A DNA stretch of 64,000 bases. It comes from Combretum micranthum. Its lineage: Eukaryota > Streptophyta > Magnoliopsida > Myrtales > Combretaceae. The position numbers and the translations under genes were made by a program. The DNA lies in contig JAMXBD010000641.1 in the NCBI GenBank assembly GCA_024138025.1, forward strand, positions 372,001 to 436,000, written 5' to 3'. The notes below the pieces were generated by a model. It had not been told where the DNA came from, made no database searches, and saw only the letters and a list, made by a program, of their open reading frames with translations. This document shows positions 55,818-64,000 of this stretch, in pieces; the stretch's first letter is position 1, and each line of letters opens with the position of its first letter.

Positions 55818-56700
55818 ACATTTGTGTTAGAAATTGAAATATTTTGTGATAGATCACAAAGATTACTAGGCTTATCCTAAAAAGACTTATATCAATAAAG
55901 TTTTAGAAAGGTTTAAAATAGACAAATATTCGGTAGGCATAGTTTTAATTCAAAAATGAGACAAATTTAGCAGTATGCAATATCTAAAGAATGATTGAGA
56001 ACGAGAGCAAATGGCAAGAATTCCTTATGCATTTGTTGTTGTGAGTGTAACCTATCTTCAAAGTTGTACCATATCTAACATCATAGGATGTTGAGCAGAT
56101 CTAAAGTAATCCGGGAGTGGATCGTTGGAAAGCTATCAAGAAAGTTTTAAGATACTTGTAAGGAGCAAAAGGCCGCATGCTCACTTGTAGAAGGTTTGAT
56201 TAGTTAAAGGTGATTGGTTATTCAGATTCAGATTATGCTCGATGTGTTGATACATGAAAATCCACATTTAGTTACCTATTCTAATTGGCTAGAGGGGCAA
56301 TCTCATAGAAAAGTGTGAAACAATTCGTTCATTACTACATCAACTATGAAAGTAGAATATGTGGCATGCTTTGAGGTCATAATTATGAAAGTAGAATATG
56401 TGGCATGCTTTGAGGTCATAATTCATGATTTATGGCTTTAAAATTTTATTTTAGGACTTCGAGTTGTCGACACTATTAGTAAGCTGCTAAAAATTTACCA
56501 TGACAACTCTACGACAATCTTCTTCTCAAAGAATCTATTTAAAGGAGTTAAACACATGTAAATCAAGTACCTGGTCATTAAAGAAGTTTAGAAACAAAGG
56601 GTGTCAAGTAAACATATTAGTACAAAACTGATGATTGCATATTCATTAACAAAAGGATTACCACGTAACACTTTTAGGGAGCTGTTGAAAGGATGGGCAT
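55818..56700 (+). pseudogene. Copia RNase H, part 3 of 3
   Basis: Pieces in several frames: IEIFCDRSQRLLGLS-like start, KTYINKVLERFKIDKYS, DRWKAIKKVLRYL-like at 56130, VIGYSDSDYARCVDT at 56215-56250, TMKVEYVACFEVI, and LMIAYSLTKGLP near 56640. Order and motifs are Ty1/copia RNase H. A 40-bp tandem duplication lies at 56346-56423. Confidence 0.8.
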
Positions 56701-57074
56701 TATAGGAAGTCTTGATTATACAATGTTGTTTTATATATACGACACTCTTGAGATCAATTAAAGTGTTTCCAAAATTTATTGTTCTCTATACTGTGTACAT
56801 GATAGGCTTAGATTTATGTTAGTAGGAATTATTTGTGTAAATATATTAAAGTTAGACATCATAATTAAATTATGATCAAACTGAAAATTAATTATGTACT
56901 ACAAAGGGACTATGTTGAGATAATGATATACAACTGCCATGACTTTAATTCATTTTTAATTATATAAAATGATATGATGGTATTATCAATATAATGAAGA
57001 CATAGAATAATGTTTTCATGCACATTATGTTTATTCAAAGTTATCAAACAACGTATATGAGTCAGGTGGGAAAA

Positions 57075-57895
57075 TGTAAGAAATTGTGACGCAATATGTG
57101 ACTTTTGGACTAAAGAGTTGTCATTTTCATAATAGGACATTCTTGAAGATATATGGTCCTTTTCCTATCCTTATATGTAAGAGTGGACATCACAAATGAT
57201 AATTTTATTGACTCTTCTATATGTTATAGAAAATCTATCAAATAATTAAGGCTAAAGGAAGAGAGATCATTCTCTTGGACAAATAAGGGTAGATTAGAGA
57301 GATAAGGTGTCTCTTGAACAAATAAAGTTATCTTGTTCTTCAAATTAAAAAAAATATACTTTTACAATAGATAAACGTATGCATTTTATTTATTATCTTT
57401 GCATGAAAATTATGAAGTTCAAAGATCATAAAAATGACTTTATAAAATTATCATATCATATAATTTTGAAATTAACTTACATACCCATATAAGTAAGTGG
57501 TTTGACCTTTGCATTATATTCAACTAAATATGTGATTTGAATCTAGGTTAGTGCCTAAAGATGCTAACTTAGGACTTACCCTTAAACTAGCGTCACTTGA
57601 ATTTATAAGTGGTTGGAGGTACCAAAATATGTCTATGCCATTAAAAATGGTACGACTTTAGTATGGAATTGTACACACCAATAGCAAGTCATGCCCGACC
57701 CATTTGGGTGTGACCATGAAGATTTGATTGCCTCTAAAGAGCTAGCATATACCATATAGAGTATCAACTTAAGGAGCTAGCATATACCTAAGCATTGGTT
57801 AGGAGTTAATTTGAAATCAAATCAGGAGGTTGGTATTGATTGGTTCATTGACCAAATTCATGGGCTATGAGTTTGGACCTTACTTCACTAGATCT
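57075..57895 (+). repeat. Probable 3' LTR of the copia relic
   Basis: Purine-rich CAGGTGGGAAAA (57063-57074) directly precedes TGTAAGAAATTGTGAC, a typical copia polypurine-tract/LTR junction. The right end near TAGATCTGTTACA is a guess. No partner LTR is visible. Confidence 0.4.
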
Positions 57896-58104
57896 GTTAC
57901 AACTAAAGAGAAAAAGAAAAGAGGTGCAATAAAAGACATAATAGAAAAATATAATTAAATGACATTGAAAATTTAAACTATATCCATGCAAATCGAAAAA
58001 AATAATTACCTTATTCACAACATCAAATGTGCTACCACTAAGAATATAAGGGATAAATGTACCTTTAAAGCATGTTTGACTTTATCGGTATAAATTTCTA
58101 TTAA

Positions 58105-58412
58105 AAGTAAAATGGGAAGATATCAAATATGGTATTTAAACTTTTTATAAAAAAATTTACTTTAGAGCTTGAATTTTAAAGTGATCAATTTAACTCCTAA
58201 TCAAATGTTTCATGGTTACTTTTACATCTTCTTAACATTTTTTGCTCTATTGAAAAATGCAGCCTATTAGAGCTAGACCTATGAAGGAAGATAGCTAAAA
58301 ATTCAGTGATAGATTGTCTTTTCCATATCAAAAAACATATCAAACAATATAAAAGTGGTTATAAAAAATAGTATGAAAAAGTTTGATTAGGTACTAAATT
58401 GACCACTTTGAC
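58105..58412. mobile_element. MULE-like small element, copy 6, diverged
   Basis: GGGAAGATATCAAATATGG at the left and GACCACTTTGACATTCACCC at the right, with GATCAATTT and GGTACTAAATTGACC modules inside. Resembles 34847-35195. No clear duplication. Confidence 0.55.
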
Positions 58413-58639
58413 ATTCACCCAAATAACGTGTGGCCAATTTATGTTTTTAATCTTCTTTATAACCTCTAACCTCTAGAATTTTTGTAACCTTACTTTACTA
58501 ATCTATAACTAAACTTAAATATAGATATATTAACGACTTAAATGCTAAGATTCGACTTTTCTTTTGACTTTAAATCTTAATTTATTTTAAATCTAAAATT
58601 TCTTCTTTTCAAAATCTTATTTGAAAATTTCCATTGAAC

Positions 58640-58880
58640 TTCAAACGAGAACTGGCTGGATCATGGGTCGTAGATCTGAACTTGGGAACCATCCGCTTTT
58701 GCACTTGCATTGAAACCTCCGCCCGCAGTTCCGATTAGGGTCTACCATTATTGGCCTACGACTCGGCGATCTGAGTCCGGACTCCGGATCGGAGGAGTTT
58801 AGGCTTTTGCCCAGTTCTAAGTTGGCGGTGGATTTACATTTTAGTGGGAGTTTGAGATGATAAAGAATTAATGCCAAATT
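58640..58880. other. GC-richer island, unassigned
   Basis: A 78-codon minus ORF (MALILYHLKLPLKCK...) lies in DNA richer in CG dinucleotides than its surroundings (CTCCGGATCGGAGG, CCCGCAGTTCCG). It could be an eroded gene start or part of an LTR. No homology recognised. Confidence 0.3.
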
Positions 58881-59304
58881 AGGTCCATATGAATGAGAAA
58901 GTACTCTTAATGGCTCTACCTAGCCTCGATAGTGCCACAATCATGTGCACGTGGTCGCGTTGTATGTGTCAGATGAATGTCACTAAAAGTAAAAGGTATG
59001 AAATAACGTATAGGTTTGCATGATGTGGTATAACAAGGATAAGTGTGCTTATTCTCATTTTGGTCGTTTAACATTTTATCTTTACATTTTTAAATAAATT
59101 ATTTATTAAAAAATAAATCAAAATGAAAAAAGGATATTTTTTTTATTTATAAATAGATCAAGCAGATCAAATGCAGATAATATACAGATGATATATATAT
59201 ATTAAATATAAATAAAATACAAATAAACATCGAATAATCCAAATATATCCTAAGTTTTATGTTTTAGCATAGCTTAATTAGAGCATTCATGTCCCAATCA
59301 TTTA

Positions 59305-59305
59305 G

Positions 59306-59337
<32 letters not shown>

Positions 59338-59380
59338 TACTACTACTACTACTACTACTGCTACTACTACTACTAATAAT
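59305..59380. repeat. Compound (ATT)n(ACT)n microsatellite
   Basis: About nine ATT units followed by about fourteen ACT units with one GCT, then AAT. Confidence 0.95.
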
Positions 59381-59749
59381 ATGTAAAAGTTAGAATATTG
59401 TGTAAAGATAGATAAAATCCATAAAAGTATAAAGAAAGTTAAAGAACTCATACGAAGAATCTTGAAAATAAATTGATGAAATCTTTTAGAAGGAAAGTTT
59501 GTTAAGATGGTTATTTGATACCTTAAACACTTGTGAAGGTATTTAACTCTAACATTGAGATTGATTTATTAGAATGGAATTAGTATTCTACCTGTTATCA
59601 CAGAATATCTATTCCTTCGTTTGGTTTGTAAACTATTCTACTATAATGAATATCTATTCTATGTAATGTGGAATAGGTTAGGGATTCATATTCTGTAATA
59701 TATAAATAAATAAGTCATAGTGGACAAAGTTGTCATATGTTGAAAAATA

Positions 59750-60246
59750 ATAGGGTTTTATAGTCAACCATAATATAAATAATAATATATTGTTAAATAG
59801 CAGATATATTTGAACAAGATGGAGTCATTTAAGAAGGATAAGAGGACATAGCACAATGCCACCCCTAGGCTACCGACTTGGTATACATGTCGCTGGCATT
59901 GGATCTTGCACTGCTGGTGTTGGATGTCAGTGTTTTTGCTTTCTAGGCCGCTAACTTTTATCCTTCCCACCCACCTCCTCTTGCACCCCCCCTTTCCGAA
60001 ATCGCCAACCTACTTTGCTAGTGTACAATGCTATTTTATTTCCTATAGTATTAGATATAGCCCTTTAACCTTGTCTTTCTTCTCATAGCCTAACATATGC
60101 TTTTGAAACCTTAAATTCTCTCTCAAACCTATAGCTTGTTTCAAGGGAGAACAATGATCAAAGTATTAGGCAAGTTTGTTTCTTTTCGATTCTTTAGTGA
60201 TCTAAAAAGGTTATCTTACCTTTGTGTTCTTATTGGTATGGAAGGG
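59750..60246 (+). repeat. LTR-like block interrupted by the second solo LTR
   Basis: Contains a word cluster (GTCGCTGGCATTGG, CTGCTGGTGTTGG, GGCCGCTAAC at 59888-59955), a pyrimidine-rich leader, and a TATA-like TTAGATATAGCCC near 60050. It continues after the AAGGG duplication at 63733. Family and borders unknown. Confidence 0.35.
60242..60246. repeat. Target-site duplication AAGGG (left)
   Basis: Exact match to 63728-63732. Confidence 0.88.
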
Positions 60247-63200
60247 TGTCACACTTCGTAGGGTACCCTAAATGTAACAGTCCACTACATGCTATATAAG
60301 ACTTAGGAATTACTACCACAATCATTCCGAAGTCTCGTACAGATGCAAGGCGTACCTTTACGATAATAGAATACATGAACCAATGGAGATAAATAGTTTA
60401 ATTCGACATATTATAAGCATTAGAATATAAATCGTGAGCCCACATAATTAATTACAAAGTTCTAGAGGCATTCTCTTGCAAAAGAATATTAAGTTTAAAA
60501 GTAGTCTTTTACAGTCATCAGGTAAATATTAGGGTTTCCTATGGAAGTCTATACAAAATCGAACACAAACTTCTAATGGAAACTCCTAATTCCTGTACCT
60601 GCTCGGTAGGATGCCTCGGCCTTAACTATATATATGAAAACTGCAATAAGAAAAGGTTGTGGGGGCGTAAGCTACACTAACTTAGTGAGTGAATACTTCC
60701 AAAAAGGCATTTATAACAAATCATTCAATCAAGTTATTTACTCAACCATATGGAATGCATTAATAACGTGAACAAACAAGACATATGATTAGCCGGAAAT
60801 CATATATGAATGGATTTACGCCTTCCATTCGGGGTTAGCATATTAATGAATACTGCGATACTACCGTTGAATTAATGTGCCATTTATGGATCATAGGTAA
60901 CCAACTTATGTCGTTTGTGGATCATGATCAACCAACTTTTAGTCATTTACGGATCACGGGTAACCAACATATGCTAATGTCCCATCCCCATCGTGAAGTG
61001 ATTGTGTCCATGTTATTTATCAATCTAAATAATTATTAATGCCAATTTTTAGGTGATCAACCAATCTCGCAGACAATCAATCCTTTAATATCTTAAACAA
61101 ACATAAGTTAATCACCCGGTTCCGATATTCTTAATACAATTTCGCAACTCATCAACAAGCATATATAATCCCCCATAATTCCCATCATGCAATTATATTT
61201 TATCTTTTGCCTCATAATCTAGTGCAACTAATTGCTACAAACACAATCAAGAAATGAAATTAGAAAGTAACACTTACTCGGCCATTGGTCGCTGGTCTCT
61301 TAGTAATAATAATCCGGTGGTAACGAATCATCGGGATCCAAGTCACCTAAATGAAAGAAATACCCAAATGAGTATTTCAACTCATATCTAATCCATTTTA
61401 TTTCATAAAAACTATTAAGTTCATAATTCTCGTCATTACTGGAAATTCCAACTTAAAACGGTCATAACTTGATCATTTTAACTCGGAATTTCGTAAATTA
61501 TATATCAATTCCTATCTACTTCGAAAGATATATCAAATTATAATATAATATCTCAATTTTGAAAACTTTTAAGTCTCGAAAAGTTTGGATTAGTTCTGCT
61601 CGGTAGCCAAACATCCATTTTCGAAATTGTTTTTGTGAAGAGTTATGATGTTTCTACTATCCACGCCAAATATGCATGCAATATTAACAAGTTACTATCA
61701 TGATAGTATGTTATGAGCTTCCTATATGTATGTTCTTGATGATATTCTACTAGAGAACATTTTTAGGAAGCTTCTACTTAACAAGATGTCATGAATACCT
61801 AGCTTAGCAAGACTAGTTTTGTGTTCTTGATAAATCACACTTGTTTTAGAGATTTCCCTTAATAAAATTTATTTATTCTTGCTAAAATTAAGTCTTTACT
61901 ATATCTATTCCTTAAAGTCTTCATTATTCAACAAAAATCCTTATTTTACACTTTGTAAACAAGTGTTTAAATATGGGCTATTCCTTGATCCGAATTTTGT
62001 AAAATGATTTTTAAGTGATTTCTTTAAGAAAACTTATTTGATATTTTAAAATTTAAGGCTCCACTATTCCTATACCCTAAGGACTTCATTTCCTTAATAA
62101 AACTTCCATTTTGAGTTTGAAAAATAGGTGTTTATATACTCTCTTGTCCTAGTTACGAATTTCAAGTAACTATCCTAAGATCCAAATTTTCTACTTTGTA
62201 AATATTTCTTGTTTGACAATTTTCTCTTAGTAGATCTATCATTAACTTATCAAAATCATCTCCTATTAACACCTATTCCATAAGCCCTTCATTTTCCACA
62301 TAAAATTCATGTTTTGGAGTTGAAAAATAGGTTTTCAAAATACAACTCTTTTTCCATCCGAATTTACAAAAGTTTATGTTGATGAAACAAAATTTGTCCT
62401 TGAGCTTTTTGGCTCATCTTCATAAATATTTTAACTTTTAGAAATAACAAAACTTTCATTCACATAAGACAAAAATTTTTGTGGCCATTTATTCATCTTA
62501 AACACAATAAATGCATGAGATCTTAAATGTCATGTAAAAGATGGATGTTTAGAAGCTAGATATAAGTGTGATGATTATGTTAGATTCATGAAATGAAGTA
62601 TACTATTATGATAATAATGTAGTAGCAAGATTCCTACATAAAATCATCACTATATGAACATATAGCATGATCATGACAAAAATATGAGCTTAAACATAAG
62701 ATCCACAACTTGTGATAGCTTGATTATCATGTTTTAATGATTTCACATCCCTAGCATGAAGTTTATGGGGATTTCTATGTGAATCCACACATGAATGATC
62801 TTGCCATTACATGTTTTTGTGGTGATAATGTATAGATCTATACCTATTAAGCTTTGTAAAGTAAGAGGAGTTGAATAAAAAAAATGTGTGTGAGTGTCTA
62901 TGGGGAGAGGAAGTCACGCCAATGGAAGGAGAGAGAGAGAAGAGAAAAACTTTTCTAAAAATTGATTTCTGTGTAAAAGAAAAGATAGTGAAATGGTAAA
63001 GATATAAAGGTGTTTACATAGGGAATTGGATTAGGGTTTGTGTAGATAAAATAAATGAATAAAAATAAAATAAATGAGAGGGAAATGGGAGGGGGTGTGC
63101 GCCGGCTATAGACAGGAGAGGGAGAGAAAATGAGTATTGTACAATTTTTCAAATTTAACTTGTGTAATAAAATGTGTTGGAAAAGTAAATGTAAGGATAT

Positions 63201-63727
63201 GATGTAATGGGGTAAGGTTAGATTGTAAGGATGTAAGAGTAGATGTATGGCTTGTGAGTATGAGTAGGATATGTGCTTGTACTTGTGAATAGTAATGAAT
63301 AGTAGATTAGACAATTAAATTACCGAATAGTAAAGAAAACACGATAAAAATATTATAACTGTAATTTTTATAAATAAAAAAATTATAATAAATATATATT
63401 TGAATTTCTTATTAAATTCTGGTCTTAAAAAGTATTCCGGAATATTTTTCTAATTTCGAGTCCCGAGGCCTGGTTTTTCGGAATGGATCTCGATCGGGTT
63501 TGAACCGGATAAATTCCCGAAAACTGATCTTTTTATATTTCGATATATTCTTTAGAACTATAATATAGATTAACTTGCTTTCAAAAGTTCTATGGTTTAA
63601 TTCTCGGTGAAGCCGGACTTAGGGTTTCTAGGTTTCTTTCTAACCTTAGCTACTCTGGTTTAGGGTTTCGGTTTTTGATTCGATTCTCAAAGTCAAGCTT
63701 AGTTTACAAAGAAAGCCGGGGCTTACA
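60247..63727 (-). repeat. Tekay-like solo LTR, 3.5 kb
   Basis: Plus ends TGTCACACTTCGTAGGG and GCCGGGGCTTACA, perfect AAGGG duplication, no coding sequence. Minus TATA-like TATATCTTTACC near 63005. Same family as 50410-55817. Confidence 0.82.
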
Positions 63728-63732
63728 AAGGG
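63728..63732. repeat. Target-site duplication AAGGG (right)
   Basis: Exact match to 60242-60246. Confidence 0.88.
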
Positions 63733-64000
63733 AGTCAATCTTTTGGAGGAATTTTAGGGAAACCCTAAACTTGTTGGAGATTCTGTTGTTCTGCGATCAA
63801 AGAAGGAAGGGAGTTATAGTTCTTATTAGTTTAAGAGTTTAGAAGACCTTAGGAGTGTGTTTTCTTTTGAAAACAAGTTTTGAGTTAGTTTTGCTTTATG
63901 TGATTAGGTGTTTCTAGTGAAGTTAAGTTATTCGTTCCAAATTTTGTAGCAAGTATGTCTTTACCTTATTTGCTATTTGTAAATGTAGGCTTAGAAAATG
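63733..64000 (+). repeat. Continuation of the LTR-like block
   Basis: Follows 60246 when the solo LTR is removed; AAACCCTAAACTTGTTGGAG leader-like text, no ORF. Runs off the window. Confidence 0.3.

Noticed and set aside
62955..63314. 119-codon minus ORF in the second solo LTR
   Set aside because: Ser/His/Leu/Pro/Ile-rich translation of AT- and pyrimidine-rich LTR leader sequence, with no counterpart in the related LTR at 50410.
1..64000. tRNA or rRNA genes
   Set aside because: The tRNA-like strings (2706-2723, 11687-11704, 17949-17965, 26563-26574) are primer-binding sites only; no cloverleaf-sized sequences found by eye.

Overview
This window is plant nuclear DNA, almost certainly from a eudicot. 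It is AT-rich and nearly every stretch can be traced to transposable elements: Ty3/gypsy and Ty1/copia LTR retrotransposons, an L1-type LINE and small terminal-inverted-repeat elements, heavily nested in one another. I see no rRNA, tRNA or CRISPR. Only one small gene (CDS 32868-33074, with a plausible TATA box and a 5' UTR intron) looks like a host gene. I cannot name the species.

Left block (1-22760) is a stack of nested insertions. The oldest layers are a degenerate minus-strand LINE (18960-20548 and 22589-22760), split by a solo copia LTR (20549-22588), and a degenerate minus-strand Ty3/gypsy gag-pol (13152-17318) with its primer-binding site and 5' LTR (17949-about 18690). A Tat/Ogre-like minus-strand element with no recognisable coding sequence sits in the integrase region of that gypsy; its 5' LTR is 11708-13151 and its internal part is 9587-11707 plus 1-1339. 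Inserted in it is a young, complete 8.2 kb Athila-like element (1345-9581, target-site duplication CTCCT). That element has near-identical LTRs and a tRNA-Asp primer site but no pol, and it carries a 62-bp repeat array, a probable leader intron and a frameshifted Athila-type ORF.

Middle block (22760-38850) is low in coding content. It holds a family of small Mutator-like inverted-repeat elements with 9-bp target duplications. One of them is split by a complete gag-only copia-type element (25518-30465, duplication TAAGA). Also present are an LTR-like block (31354-32097), the small host gene, and minus-strand gypsy pol relics (36890-38475).

Right block (38850-57900) is a plus-strand copia pol relic broken in two places. 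The first break holds a nearly full-length minus-strand chromodomain gypsy (39336-50219, duplication CATAA), whose 5' LTR is itself split by a composite LTR-rich unit (44935-50151, duplication TCTAT). The second break is a 5.4 kb Tekay-like solo LTR (50410-55817). A 3.5 kb relative of that solo LTR (60247-63727, duplication AAGGG) sits in another LTR-like block near the right edge.

The most unusual pattern crosses families. Several unrelated LTRs carry clusters of short, family-specific imperfect palindromes about 10-400 bp upstream of the TATA box: TACACGAC/GTCGTGTA in the Athila-like element, GCCGGCGTA-type words in two gypsy-type LTRs, and GATCACGG/CCGTGATC in another. In the Athila-like element the same palindrome is also amplified as a strict 62-bp array in the transcribed leader. 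Duplications, frames and motifs were read by eye; no database search was possible.
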